A DNA stretch of 64,000 bases from Pontimicrobium sp. SW4 (GTDB taxonomy: Bacteria > Bacteroidota > Bacteroidia > Flavobacteriales > Flavobacteriaceae), in NCBI RefSeq assembly GCF_039954625.1, contig NZ_CP157199.1, positions 930,001 to 994,000 on the forward strand, written 5' to 3'. Shown in pieces: positions 17,667-26,801 of the stretch. The position numbers and the translations under genes were made by a program. The notes under the pieces are model-generated. The model saw only the letters and a list, made by a program, of their open reading frames with translations. It had not been told where the DNA came from and made no database searches. How positions within the stretch are numbered: the first letter of the stretch is position 1; each line of letters begins with the position of its first letter.

Positions 17667-18665
17667 TTACTCTAGTAGGTCATTTAATATTTCATTTAGC
17701 TTTTCTCCTCTTAAATTTCGTCCAATTATTATCCCATTTTCGGTAATAAGAAAGTTGTCTGGAATTCCATTAATTCCATAGATTAATGATGCTTTGTTTT
17801 GTTGCCCTTTTAAATCGCTTACATGTCTCCAATTTAAATTGTCTTGTTCGATGGCCTTTATCCAGCTCTCTTTGTTTACGTCCAAAGAGACTGCAAATAT
17901 TTCGAATCCTTTTGGATTAAATTTCTCGTATGTTTTTACGAGATTAGGGTTTTCTATACGACATGGGCCACACCAAGAGGACCAAAACTCGAGAAGAATA
18001 GTTTTTCCTTTAACCTCAGAAAGCTTTTTTGGATTATCATTATTGTCCATCATTTCAAAATCTAAAAACTCATCTCCTATTTTTGGTTCTTTATTTAACT
18101 CAATATAGTTTGCTATTCTATTTCCATATTCTGAATTCTTGTTTTTCTTAGAAAACTGATCAAATAACTCTTTTGTTTTCTCTTTTCCCCATGTAGTGGA
18201 ATAAACTGAGAGAAGATTGGCGCTTACAATACTATTTGGATTGTTTTCGACAAAAGCCATTTCTTTTATTAGCTTTTCTTTTCTAGGTAGTGTGTCAGTC
18301 TCTCTATCTAAAGCTTGACTTAGGTTTTCAGATTTTGACCCTGTAATATTTGCATGTCTAAATTCCGATTTACGAGCGTCAAAAATCATAGGGCTATTTT
18401 CCAGCCATATAAATCGATATTCTGAGAAATCTTTAGTTCTTAAAATTACTTGTAAAGGGGTCTCTGCTAGTTTTGTTTTAAAATTGAAAGAATTGTTTTG
18501 AATACTTACAGAGTCAATTAATTCTTTTGTTAAATGGTTTTCTAAATAGACTACTGTTCCATCTTCAATCTCATTTGTGGTTCCCTTTAATGAAAATTCT
18601 ACCACAGATTTTTCATTGCAAGAAATAGACATCAGTATAATTATTCCAAGGATTATTTTTTTCAT
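17667..18665 (-). CDS. TlpA-like thioredoxin-fold lipoprotein with DUF4369 domain
   Basis: A 332-residue lipoprotein (signal to lipobox SISC, Cys16). An N-terminal beta-rich DUF4369 domain (about 22-110) and a helical linker precede a thioredoxin domain with the redox motif WCGPC (C232, C235) in EFWSSWCGPCRIENP and the cis-Pro region GINGIPDNFLI. It probably acts as a thiol-disulfide reductase in the periplasm, for example in cytochrome c maturation or redox repair. It follows the adhesin-like gene of the sigma operon by 25 bp and may be its last member. Confidence 0.9.
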   Translation of the reverse strand: MKKIILGIIILMSISCNEKSVVEFSLKGTTNEIEDGTVVYLENHLTKELIDSVSIQNNSFNFKTKLAETPLQVILRTKDFSEYRFIWLENSPMIFDARKSEFRHANITGSKSENLSQALDRETDTLPRKEKLIKEMAFVENNPNSIVSANLLSVYSTTWGKEKTKELFDQFSKKNKNSEYGNRIANYIELNKEPKIGDEFLDFEMMDNNDNPKKLSEVKGKTILLEFWSSWCGPCRIENPNLVKTYEKFNPKGFEIFAVSLDVNKESWIKAIEQDNLNWRHVSDLKGQQNKASLIYGINGIPDNFLITENGIIIGRNLRGEKLNEILNDLLE

Positions 18666-18690
18666 CGGTCTAGTATGTATCTTTTGATGA

Positions 18691-19668
18691 TTATTGTTTT
18701 CTTAAATAGATGTTTCCTAAATCTGCATTCAATTTCATTTTTACTTTCCCAGTACCAAGTTTCAAGTTCATTTGTTGTTGATTTGGGTTTTTATTTTCTT
18801 CTGAAAGGATATTGAAATCAAGATCACTTAAAATTTCAGCAGCAGTAGCATCAACCAATATGTTAGCTGATTTTGGTAATGTAATGTCAATGAACCCATT
18901 ATTACTATAAATAGAGTATAAGTTGCTTGGAGTTATTTTGTCAAACTTTATATTTACATTACCACCAAGAGTTGTAATAGATACTGGCCCAGAAACATCC
19001 AGTAAGTTTAAATCACTTAGTGCTGAAGATATTTCTATTTCACCCATAAAGTTTTTAATTTCTGAAGGATTAGAACCATAAAAGAGTAATGAGTTTTTAT
19101 CACATTCGCTAGCATTCCAATTAAGATCTACAGAATTTGGAATTGTAATTTCGTATTTTTCCTTAGTCATTAATAAATTATTTGCATCATCTTTAATATA
19201 GAGTTCATCTCCTTTTTGCTCAATTAGTAAGTAAATTCCACTTTCTTGGGCTGCAGCTTTTTTTCCAAGCTTTTTTAAACCTTTACTTCGTTCAAGGTCT
19301 ATAATTGAAGGAAAATAGCTTACATAAATAGAATCTAAAGATTGAGCTTTTGTAACCTTTATGTTACTTGGGTAGATTGTATTGGCTTTCGAAATTTTTA
19401 AGTTACTTGAAGTACTTGCTATATTAGAGACTTTAGGGTTACTTGAAGTATAAGTTAAAGAACTTAACTTATGATATTCGTTTTTTGTGGAATGCAAACT
19501 TTTAATAATGACTTCATTACCGTCATAACCTTTAATAATAAAATTTTTAGAAGAGCATATTTTTAGGGTGCCTTTATTAAATGGTATGTTGGTACCTTCT
19601 TGTGCTTTACTTGTCGTTTGTGTTAGTAAAAATAGTGTAAATGTTAAAAGTGAAATATATTTTTTCAT
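18691..19668 (-). CDS. secreted DUF4097-like beta-solenoid protein
   Basis: A 325-residue protein with a signal peptide ending SKAQ. The mature part has many short beta strands and turns (WNASECDKNSLLFYG, ISSALSDLNLLDVSGPVSITTLGGNVNIKF, NNGFIDITLP), the pattern of DUF4097/putative adhesin domains. It starts three bases after the HEAT-repeat membrane protein gene. A surface or periplasmic sensing role tied to the sigma factor is inferred from position. Confidence 0.72.
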   Translation of the reverse strand: MKKYISLLTFTLFLLTQTTSKAQEGTNIPFNKGTLKICSSKNFIIKGYDGNEVIIKSLHSTKNEYHKLSSLTYTSSNPKVSNIASTSSNLKISKANTIYPSNIKVTKAQSLDSIYVSYFPSIIDLERSKGLKKLGKKAAAQESGIYLLIEQKGDELYIKDDANNLLMTKEKYEITIPNSVDLNWNASECDKNSLLFYGSNPSEIKNFMGEIEISSALSDLNLLDVSGPVSITTLGGNVNIKFDKITPSNLYSIYSNNGFIDITLPKSANILVDATAAEILSDLDFNILSEENKNPNQQQMNLKLGTGKVKMKLNADLGNIYLRKQ

Positions 19669-19671
19669 GAT

Positions 19672-20292
19672 TTAAAGTTTTAAATTATTCATAGCTAAAG
19701 TGGCATTACTTACTACTATGGGAATTGATTGTTTGTCTTTAATAATTTTTTTGAGAGGTTTTTGTGCACGATGTTCTCTTAAAAAACTCAAAGATTTAAT
19801 TAATTTAATTTGAACCAATGGTGATTTTTCATTTTCCAGAGCTGTTAGTAAATTGGTTCTGATAGTTTCATTATCTGGAAATTTAAAAAGTGCTTCTATA
19901 GTGGCAATTTTTACATTGTCATTAGTATCGTTGTGTAATATTTTAACAAGAGTTTGAATGATTTGGTCATCCTCTTTTTTGTAAGAGTCATCAAAATGAT
20001 AGACGCCTTCTAAACGAGTACCAGCTGAATCATTAGTTAAATTCGCAAGTAATTCTGTCTTGTCTTTTTTATGATTGAGAGATTGAATACTTAATGTTAT
20101 TAGCAAGCCAACACAAGCTGCAATAGAGATGTATTTTAAATAAACGAGCTTTCCTTTGTTAGGTTTATGAAACTCATTTTTTAAACGTTTTTCGAATAAA
20201 GCATCTACTTCAAAAGACATGTCCTGATCGTCTATGTCGTTTTTGTTATTCTGTATGTATTGTTTTAAACTCATGTGTTTTGCGTGTTTCAA
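19672..20292 (-). CDS. HEAT-repeat membrane protein, probable anti-sigma partner
   Basis: A 206-residue protein with a cytoplasmic N-terminal tail of about 48 residues, one membrane helix (ISIAACVGLLITLSI, about 52-66) and periplasmic HEAT-like helical repeats (DNVKIATIEALFKFPDNETI, SPLVQIKLIKSLSFL, IPIVVSNATLAM). This topology fits a membrane anti-sigma factor whose short cytoplasmic tail holds the sigma protein. The gene begins inside the sigma gene (47-bp overlap; Met7 at 20274 is an alternative start). Confidence 0.72.
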   Translation of the reverse strand: MKHAKHMSLKQYIQNNKNDIDDQDMSFEVDALFEKRLKNEFHKPNKGKLVYLKYISIAACVGLLITLSIQSLNHKKDKTELLANLTNDSAGTRLEGVYHFDDSYKKEDDQIIQTLVKILHNDTNDNVKIATIEALFKFPDNETIRTNLLTALENEKSPLVQIKLIKSLSFLREHRAQKPLKKIIKDKQSIPIVVSNATLAMNNLKL

Positions 20293-20800
20293 TCAATTTT
20301 AATAATTGAGTTTTTCCTCTTCTATATTGGTTTCTTACCGTACTCTCTTTTAAGTTGAGTTGCTCACTTATCTCTCTATGTGTATAATCTTCAATGAGAT
20401 ATAATATGAGGATTATACGATATTTTTCAGCCAAGCCATCTATACAATTTTTTATAAAGTCTATAGAAATACTATCATCTTCAGAAAAAGGCTCTTCAAC
20501 TTCTGTATCTTCAATAATTACATCATCAACCCAAATTTGAGTTCGTTTTCTAATGACATCTAAAGAACGATTAATAATTATACGTTTTAACCAAGCTCCC
20601 AAATTAGCATCGTCTTTTAATTGATGTATTTTTTGAAATCCTTTTATAAAAGCATCTTGAACAGCATCCTCAGCGTCTTGTTTATTTTTAAAAATCCTCC
20701 AACTAGCATTGTATAACATTCGCTTATACGAATTGTATACTTGCATTTGAGCAGCATAGTTATTTGCTTTACATTTATTAATTAATTCTTTATCTTTCAA
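20246..20800 (-). CDS. RNA polymerase ECF sigma factor
   Basis: A 184-residue sigma-70 ECF protein. Region 2 is in KNKQDAEDAVQDAFIKGFQK and LGAWLKRIIINRSLDVIRK. Region 4 HTH is in YTHREISEQLNLKESTVRNQ. A 15-20 residue acidic linker (VEEPFSEDDS) joins the regions. It heads an operon with the HEAT-repeat membrane protein and the adhesin-like protein, a sensory layout seen in Bacteroidota. Confidence 0.93.
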   Translation of the reverse strand: MKDKELINKCKANNYAAQMQVYNSYKRMLYNASWRIFKNKQDAEDAVQDAFIKGFQKIHQLKDDANLGAWLKRIIINRSLDVIRKRTQIWVDDVIIEDTEVEEPFSEDDSISIDFIKNCIDGLAEKYRIILILYLIEDYTHREISEQLNLKESTVRNQYRRGKTQLLKLIETRKTHEFKTIHTE

Positions 20801-20842
20801 AAATGGTATTTGGTTAGGCCTACAATAGTATAACGTAGATTA

Positions 20843-20879
20843 AACAAAAGTGTCGCACTTTTTTTAAAAGTACGACACT
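20843..20879 (-). terminator. hairpin terminator after the serine hydrolase
   Basis: A 14-pair stem with one mismatch (20849-20862 with 20866-20879; the mismatch is 20856/20872) and a 3-nt loop. Read on the minus strand it ends in TTTGTTT. It lies 48 bp after the hydrolase stop and upstream of the sigma gene. Confidence 0.82.
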
Positions 20880-20926
20880 ATGTGAGTTTTAATAAAAAAG
20901 TACTTGTTAAAAAGCACTTAAATTAT

Positions 20927-22726
20927 TTACTCTATTTTTTTTGCAGGAACTTTGGCTCCATTTTGATGTAAGGTTAGCATATTAATTTTTCCATCTTCTC
21001 CTTTAGAGAATATAAGCTCTGCTTCTATAACCTTAAAAAAGAAGTGATCTTCTTTTTTAGCAAAAATTTGATTTTTACCTTGACCTGTTGCTTGAGCAAA
21101 GATCTTTCCATCTTTTATCGTTATTTCAATAACAAACCCAGGTTGCAACTCATATTTGCCAATATATTTTTCTAAGGTAGCCTCACCAATCTCCACGATG
21201 TTTGGAGTGCGCTCAAAAGAAATTGGATCAGGTAGAGTTGGTTCTATTTTAGCTTCCATACCTGAGATGTCTCCACTTGTATTCATTGTAAACTTAAATC
21301 GTAATGGACCAGAGTCTGTTGTGTCAATACCAGTTTCTTCTACTTGAAAAGGCTCAAATACATCATAATGTTCATGCTTTAGCCACATTTTCATTAGTTT
21401 AAAACTTGCAAACAATGAATCACGTTCAACATTCACATTGAATTCACCATAACCAGGATGAGAATATGTACCAGTGTAATCTTGTTTAATATGAGATGGT
21501 TTAGTATTCTCTACTCGAGTAGATGTTACTTTATCTTTGGTTTCAGCTTCTGTCTTTTTTGCTTTTTCTACAGCATCAACAAAATCTTGAATCCAATCTG
21601 TTTTATTAACTTTTAGCATACGATCTGCGATAGTATTTCTTACTAAACTTGGTACCCGAGATCCATTTTGATTGGCCAATACGACAATACCCAAACTATC
21701 ACTAGGATAGAATGCTACATTGGCTGAAAAACCATCAATATTTCCACCATGTTCCACACGATAATGCCCTTTATAGGAAGACATCATCCACCCGTAGCCG
21801 TAATTTGACATGTGTAAGCCTGGTTTTTCGGCAGGTAAATTTGCATTAATCACCATTTGAGAACTCATGGCCTCGTTAATATAACCTTCAGTAATTATTT
21901 CTTTACCATTAAATTTTCCTTTATTAATCCAAGTTACAAGCCACCTAGACATATCATTTACACTACTGTTAATGCTTCCAGCTGGAGACATGGCAGCGAT
22001 ATCATAGTAATCCATTTTGGAATTAGAATTGTCTTTTTTGGTTTCATACCCATAAGCAGCATTACTGGCGGTTTTCATTTCGTCAATAGTAACATTAGTT
22101 CTTGACATTCCTAATGGTTTTAGAAATCGCTCTCTAATATTGTCTTCCCAACTTTTACCAGTAATTTTTTCGGCAATAACACCTTGCGCTAAAAACATAA
22201 AATTATTATAATACCATTGTTGTCTAATTCCTGTAAAAGGTTCTTGATGTTTTATACGTTGTATTAAGCTATCTCTATCAAATGTTGGAAATAAGTACCA
22301 TGAATAATCGTGACGAGGAAGCCCAGTACGATGACTCATCAAATCTTTAATAATGATATTATTATTCATGTCATCATTAAAAAACTCTAATTCAGGAATA
22401 TGTTTTCTTGGATTATCATTAAAGGATAGTTTATCATCTTCTCTCAATTGCCCTAAAATAGCCGACGTAAAAGCTTTCGTACTCGATCCAATTGCAAATA
22501 GCGTATTAGCATCTGCTGGAATTTTGTTTTCTACATCTCTATAACCAAATCCTTTTGCATAAATAATTCTATCTTTTTCAACTACAGCAACAGCAAAACC
22601 TGCTGCATGTGTTGCTTCAAGAATTTTATTAAGATCATCATCAATTTTTTTTAAGCGTTTATCTGTTTGGCTAAAAGATGAAGCAATAATACAAATGCTA
22701 AATACAAAAAGGAATAACTTTTTCAT
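20927..22726 (-). CDS. secreted beta-lactamase-family serine hydrolase with DUF3471
   Basis: A 599-residue protein with a signal peptide (ends SSFS). The class C beta-lactamase/D-Ala-D-Ala peptidase fold has SXXK as SSTK in IGSSTKAFTS (about 77), YXN as YNN in QWYYNNFM and HGG in VEHGGNIDGF. The C-terminal part (about 405-510) begins DYTGTYSHPGYGEFNV, a DUF3471 domain, and a second lipocalin-like segment follows. It probably acts as a periplasmic esterase or peptidase. The leader has AAACCAACCACA next to ATG. Confidence 0.9.
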   Translation of the reverse strand: MKKLFLFVFSICIIASSFSQTDKRLKKIDDDLNKILEATHAAGFAVAVVEKDRIIYAKGFGYRDVENKIPADANTLFAIGSSTKAFTSAILGQLREDDKLSFNDNPRKHIPELEFFNDDMNNNIIIKDLMSHRTGLPRHDYSWYLFPTFDRDSLIQRIKHQEPFTGIRQQWYYNNFMFLAQGVIAEKITGKSWEDNIRERFLKPLGMSRTNVTIDEMKTASNAAYGYETKKDNSNSKMDYYDIAAMSPAGSINSSVNDMSRWLVTWINKGKFNGKEIITEGYINEAMSSQMVINANLPAEKPGLHMSNYGYGWMMSSYKGHYRVEHGGNIDGFSANVAFYPSDSLGIVVLANQNGSRVPSLVRNTIADRMLKVNKTDWIQDFVDAVEKAKKTEAETKDKVTSTRVENTKPSHIKQDYTGTYSHPGYGEFNVNVERDSLFASFKLMKMWLKHEHYDVFEPFQVEETGIDTTDSGPLRFKFTMNTSGDISGMEAKIEPTLPDPISFERTPNIVEIGEATLEKYIGKYELQPGFVIEITIKDGKIFAQATGQGKNQIFAKKEDHFFFKVIEAELIFSKGEDGKINMLTLHQNGAKVPAKKIE

Positions 22727-22807
22727 TGTGGTTGGTTTAATGTTATATAGAGGTTAGTATGATAAAGGCTTATAAAGTTACTGTTTTTATGTGATTTTTT
22801 TAAAATA

Positions 22808-22839
22808 TACAGTTCATCATTTAATAATTACAATTCGGT
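22808..22839 (+). promoter_or_regulatory. LytTR-type direct repeat before the 2TM/LytTR operon (site B)
   Basis: The 9-mers ACAGTTCAT (22809-22817, perfect to consensus) and ACAATTCGG (22830-22838, one mismatch) have a 12-bp spacer. The -7-like box GATATTTG (22872-22879) starts 33 bp after the repeat end, the same distance as at site A. No good TTG -33 is present, as expected of an activator-dependent promoter. Confidence 0.7.
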
Positions 22840-22904
22840 AATTCTGTTTTTTAAAAAGTCAAGTAACTATAGATATTTGTTTCATAATTATAAAATAAAC
22901 GATT

Positions 22905-23330
22905 ATGAGCACATTAGTTAAAATTATTATTGCCCTTTTAATGAGCCAAACTTTATTGTATGCACAAGACAATACAAATCAAAGCATAACTGTAAAAATT
23001 ACTAACATTGATGGTAATTCAGGAAAAGTATTTGTAGCGCTTTATGATTCTGAAATAACGTTTTTAGAAAAAAAATATAAATCTACTACTAGTACTATAA
23101 AAAATAGTAGTTGTGAAGTTGTCTTTGAAAATGTCCCTAATGGAGTCTATGCCATTTCTTTATTTCATGATAAGAATGGTAATAATAAAATGGATAGCAA
23201 TTTTTTAGGTATTCCAAAAGAAGACTATGGATGCTCAAATAATGCAAGAGGATTTATGGGGCCACCAAAGTGGGAAAATACCAAATTTGAAATTAAAAAT
23301 AATTCAGTAACACAAACTATAAAACTATAA
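22905..23330 (+). CDS. secreted DUF2141 protein
   Basis: A 141-residue protein with a signal peptide (about 1-20, ending LLYAQ) and a DUF2141 domain: GNSGKVFVALYDS, a central FENVPNGVYAISLFHDKNGNNKMD and the C-terminal GIPKEDYGCSNNARG. The fold is predicted to be an immunoglobulin-like beta-sandwich. It is the first gene of the kinase operon, four bases from the next gene, and its function is not known. Confidence 0.85.
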   Translation: MSTLVKIIIALLMSQTLLYAQDNTNQSITVKITNIDGNSGKVFVALYDSEITFLEKKYKSTTSTIKNSSCEVVFENVPNGVYAISLFHDKNGNNKMDSNFLGIPKEDYGCSNNARGFMGPPKWENTKFEIKNNSVTQTIKL

Positions 23331-23334
23331 CATC

Positions 23335-23955
23335 ATGAAAAAATTACTATTAATTACATTGATATTAGTTTCTGCTGTAGGAACTGCACAATCAAACTAT
23401 GAAAAAGGCATGCAAAAAGCCTTTGAACTTTGGGGAACAAACCCAGTTGAAGCTTCAAATTTATTTGAACGCATTGCTGCAGCCGAAACAGATAATTGGT
23501 TACCACCATATTATGCAGCACAAGTTTTAATTTTACAAGGCTTTGAAATAAAAGACAAAGACAAATTAGATTCTCAATTAAAAAAAGCACAAGATTTAAT
23601 TAATGACGCTACGGCAATTTCTAAGAATAATCCAGAAATTATGATTATGCAAGCTTTATTACATACTGTATATGTAGCTTATGATGGCGCGACTTATGGT
23701 ATGACATTAGCACCAAAAGTAGCAGCTATATATCAGCAGGCTAAAGAGATAGATCCAAGTAACCCAAGAGTATTATTAAATAAAGCGGAATGGGATATGG
23801 GAAGTGCAAGCTTTTTTGGACAAGACACAACGCCATTTTGTAAGGATATTGAAAGAGCCTTAGAACTTTTTGCTAACTTTAAACCAGAAACTCCATTCTA
23901 TCCAAGTTGGGGAAAAGAGAGAGCTGAACAAGTTCTTGCTTCTTGTAAAGAGTAA
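23335..23955 (+). CDS. secreted TPR-like protein
   Basis: A 206-residue protein with a signal peptide (to about residue 18, GTAQS) and helical pairs in the TPR style: KGMQKAFELWGTNPVEASNLF, NPEIMIMQALLHTVY and NPRVLLNKAEWDMG. It has no enzymatic motif. The operon position, between DUF2141 and the kinase, suggests a periplasmic part of the same system, but the role is unknown. Confidence 0.72.
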   Translation: MKKLLLITLILVSAVGTAQSNYEKGMQKAFELWGTNPVEASNLFERIAAAETDNWLPPYYAAQVLILQGFEIKDKDKLDSQLKKAQDLINDATAISKNNPEIMIMQALLHTVYVAYDGATYGMTLAPKVAAIYQQAKEIDPSNPRVLLNKAEWDMGSASFFGQDTTPFCKDIERALELFANFKPETPFYPSWGKERAEQVLASCKE

Positions 23956-23979
23956 GTGAAATAAGAATAAAAGAATAAC

Positions 23980-25329
23980 ATGAAGAAATTATTTAAAACT
24001 ATTGCATCTGGAATTATTGTAGGTATTGTTATTATGCTTATAGATCAAACAATTCGATATTTTTCTGGATACGAAATAATGATTGATAATGATTTCTACC
24101 GAACATTTTTTTATTACATGTTGTATGCCGTTCCTTTAAGTATTGTTAACTCCTATTTTTTTGATTATATAAATGTAGATGTTGTTTGGAATCGTTATAA
24201 AAAATATAGGATAGCTCTTGGTTTTTTTGGTTCAGTAATTATTACGCTCATTACCATATTTTTTGTTAGAGCTTTTATTGAAATGGTTGTTGAAGGAGAA
24301 ACTTTTGATGAGTTCATTAGTACAGAAAGACCAGAATTTTATTTTAGTGCTTTATTAATCACTCTAGTTATTTCACTGTTTTTTCATGCTGTGTATTTCT
24401 ATCAGCAATTACAAAAAAACAAGATTAAAGAACAAAAGGTTATTGCAGGAACAGCAAGTGCTAAGTTTGATGCTTTAAAAAATCAGTTAGATCCACATTT
24501 TTTATTCAATAGTTTAAACGTATTAACTAGTCTAATTGATGAAAACCCAGAAAGTGCACAAAAATTCACTACTGCTTTATCTAAAGTATATCGTTACGTA
24601 TTGGAACAAAAAAGTAAAGCGTTGGTAACGGTTGATGAAGAATTAGAATTTGCAAAAACCTATATGTCGTTATTGAAAATGCGTTTTGAAGACAGTATTA
24701 TTTTTGAAATTCCAGAAAGTGCATCAAACCCAGAAGCTAAGGTTGTGCCATTAGCGTTACAATTATTATTGGAGAATGCAGTAAAGCACAACATGGTAAC
24801 AACCAGCAAACCTTTGCATATTAAAATTTATGAATCTAACAATATGTTAGTAGTTGAAAACAATTTGCAAACAAAACAAATAGTAAAGAAGAGTAGTGGT
24901 GTTGGATTGGATAATATACGCCAACGCTACAATTTATTAACCGATAAAAAAGTAAACATCAATCAACAAGCAGATAGTTTTGCAGTTGCAATACCAATGC
25001 TTACAAAACAAATATCAGTCATGAGAACACGAACAAATAATCAATTTGACGACAGTTATGTTCGAGCACGTAAACATGTCGAGGAAGTAAAAGAGTTTTA
25101 TTACGGAGTCATATCATACATTGTTGTAATTCCGTTTTTGATATTTATTAATTACTGGACATTTTGGGGCTTTCAATGGTTTTGGTTTCCAATGTTTGGT
25201 TGGGGAATAGGAATCGCATTTCACGCTTATAAAGTATATGTAAACGATGGCGTATTAGGACGCAATTGGGAACGCAATAAAATTGAAAAGTTTATGCGTG
25301 AAGAAGAAGAGAAAAACCGTTGGAACTAA
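23980..25329 (+). CDS. LytS-type sensor kinase with fused C-terminal 2TM domain
   Basis: A 449-residue protein. Four N-terminal helices (about 10-30, 45-62, 78-105, 125-147) are followed by the His_kinase domain with the phosphoacceptor block QLDPHFLFNSLNVL (about 170) and an HATPase domain with the N-box LLLENAVKHN and GVGLDNIRQRY. After the kinase, residues about 350-449 form a 2TM domain (ARKHVEEVKEFYYGVISYIV, then GIGIAFHAYKVY, then GRNWERNKIEKFM). It should sense an envelope signal and phosphorylate the LytTR regulator six genes downstream. The fused 2TM tail is unusual. Confidence 0.93.
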   Translation: MKKLFKTIASGIIVGIVIMLIDQTIRYFSGYEIMIDNDFYRTFFYYMLYAVPLSIVNSYFFDYINVDVVWNRYKKYRIALGFFGSVIITLITIFFVRAFIEMVVEGETFDEFISTERPEFYFSALLITLVISLFFHAVYFYQQLQKNKIKEQKVIAGTASAKFDALKNQLDPHFLFNSLNVLTSLIDENPESAQKFTTALSKVYRYVLEQKSKALVTVDEELEFAKTYMSLLKMRFEDSIIFEIPESASNPEAKVVPLALQLLLENAVKHNMVTTSKPLHIKIYESNNMLVVENNLQTKQIVKKSSGVGLDNIRQRYNLLTDKKVNINQQADSFAVAIPMLTKQISVMRTRTNNQFDDSYVRARKHVEEVKEFYYGVISYIVVIPFLIFINYWTFWGFQWFWFPMFGWGIGIAFHAYKVYVNDGVLGRNWERNKIEKFMREEEEKNRWN

Positions 25330-25340
25330 AATTGAATATT

Positions 25341-25667
25341 ATGAATTATCCCGATAAAGAACGTGCATTTTTGAGTGCAAAAAGGCGTGTTGAAAAACTA
25401 AGAGCATTTTATTCACATCTTGGAGTTTATATTGTAGTAAATTGCCTTATTTCTGCAATTAGAATTGTTATAAACCTTAGAAATGGAGAATCATTTGCAG
25501 ATACTTTTTTTGATTTTAGTTTTTCTGCAAATTGGTTGTTTTGGGGAGTTGCCCTAACCATGCATGCTTTTGCTGTTTTTGTTTTACCATTAATACTAGG
25601 AAATAATTGGGAGGAAGAAAAAATAAAGCAATACATGGAAGAAGATAAACACAATAATTTTAATTAA
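25341..25667 (+). CDS. stand-alone 2TM-domain protein, copy 1
   Basis: Using ATG 25341, this is a 108-residue protein made of one 2TM domain: RVEKLRAFYSHLGVYIVVN, a second helix ALTMHAFAVFVLP and the tail NNWEEEKIKQYM. The earlier TTG at 25320 overlaps the kinase gene and is less likely. It lies 11 bp after the kinase and is a paralogue of the kinase C-terminus and the next two genes. It may form homo- or hetero-oligomers in the membrane with the kinase. Confidence 0.85.
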   Translation: MNYPDKERAFLSAKRRVEKLRAFYSHLGVYIVVNCLISAIRIVINLRNGESFADTFFDFSFSANWLFWGVALTMHAFAVFVLPLILGNNWEEEKIKQYMEEDKHNNFN

Positions 25668-25672
25668 AGATC

Positions 25673-26032
25673 ATGGAAAAATATAATATAGAACCATACA
25701 ACGATAAGCAATCAAGGTATGATTTTGAAAAAGAAGAAGTGTATATAAGAGCAAAAAAAAAGCTAGATAAACTAGTGGGCTTTTATTGGCACTTAGCATC
25801 ATATATAGTTGTTAATACATTTTTAATAATAATTATAGTTGTAAATAAAGATGAAGGAGAAACTATATGGGAGTTTGGTACTTTTGCAACAGCATTTTTT
25901 TGGGGGATAGGCTTGTTCTTCCACTTCTTGGGTGTATTTGGACCAGGATTTATGTTTGGTAAGAATTGGGAAGAAAAAAAGATTAAAGAGTATATGGATA
26001 AAGATAAGGAAGAACACCAACGCTTTCAATAA
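25673..26032 (+). CDS. stand-alone 2TM-domain protein, copy 2
   Basis: A 119-residue 2TM protein with an N-terminal extension of about 25 polar residues. Core elements are KKLDKLVGFYWHLASYIVVN, GIGLFFHFLGVFGP and KNWEEKKIKEYM. It starts five bases after copy 1. The G(K/R/N)NWEExKI motif is shared by the fused and first two free copies. Confidence 0.85.
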   Translation: MEKYNIEPYNDKQSRYDFEKEEVYIRAKKKLDKLVGFYWHLASYIVVNTFLIIIIVVNKDEGETIWEFGTFATAFFWGIGLFFHFLGVFGPGFMFGKNWEEKKIKEYMDKDKEEHQRFQ

Positions 26033-26037
26033 ACATT

Positions 26038-26328
26038 ATGAATAAAAAGTATCTAGAGGCAAAGAGAAAAGTTAAGTCGCTTAGGAGGTTTTATATTCAT
26101 CTGCTTTTCTTTTTAATTGTAAATGTTGCATTGATGTTTAACCTAATTATGTTAGAGAAAGACGAAAGCTTAAACATTTTTGTTTGGGCAATTCTAAATA
26201 TTATGATAACATGGAGCATAGGCGTATTTATCCATGCTTGGATTGTTTTTAAAGGAAAAATACTATTTAGTAAAGCATATGAAGATAGAAAGATTGAAGA
26301 ATTTATGAATGAAGAACAAAATCTATAA
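26038..26328 (+). CDS. stand-alone 2TM-domain protein, copy 3
   Basis: A 96-residue 2TM protein: KRKVKSLRRFYIHLLFFLIVN, GVFIHAWIVFKGK and YEDRKIEEFM. It is the most divergent copy: the NWE motif is reduced to AYEDRKIEEF. It starts five bases after copy 2 and ends two bases before the DUF2306 gene. Confidence 0.82.
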   Translation: MNKKYLEAKRKVKSLRRFYIHLLFFLIVNVALMFNLIMLEKDESLNIFVWAILNIMITWSIGVFIHAWIVFKGKILFSKAYEDRKIEEFMNEEQNL

Positions 26329-26330
26329 CA

Positions 26331-26801
26331 ATGCTCAACGACATTATACATAGTAATATTGGTTGGTTTCATTTTATTACAGCGGTTATGTCTTTAATAA
26401 CAGGAACAGTTGTAGTGTTAAATGTAAAAGGCACATTGTTTCATAAGCGAATAGGCTATGTGTATGTTATTTCGATGTTGACATTAAATTTAAGTTCCTT
26501 TTTTATTATCAATTTTGGCGGTTTTAGTCTGTTTCATTTCTTTGCTATAGTAAGTTTGCTTACTGTTTTAGGAGGTATGTATGCTGCATGGAAAAGATAT
26601 AAAAATTGGTTAACAGCACATTACTATTTTATGAGTTGGTCTGTGGTTGGTTTGTATGCAGCACTTTGGTCAGAAATTGGTACACGTTTTACGAGTAACA
26701 TGAAAGATTTCTGGTGGATGGTTGCTTTAGCAACATTTATGACTATAGCAATAGGAGCAAGAATTATTAATAAGAATGCTAAAAAATTAAACTTAAAATA
26801 A
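26331..26801 (+). CDS. DUF2306 family membrane protein
   Basis: A 156-residue protein with four helices and the DUF2306 pattern: FHFITAVMSLITGTVVVL, HKRIGYVYVISM, LAAxW-like YKNWLTAHYYFMSWSVVGLYAA. The His in HYYFMSW and the Arg in HKRIGY are conserved in the family, which has no proven function. Its stop shares one base with the LytTR regulator ATG (TAATG), so the pair is tightly coupled. Confidence 0.85.
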   Translation: MLNDIIHSNIGWFHFITAVMSLITGTVVVLNVKGTLFHKRIGYVYVISMLTLNLSSFFIINFGGFSLFHFFAIVSLLTVLGGMYAAWKRYKNWLTAHYYFMSWSVVGLYAALWSEIGTRFTSNMKDFWWMVALATFMTIAIGARIINKNAKKLNLK

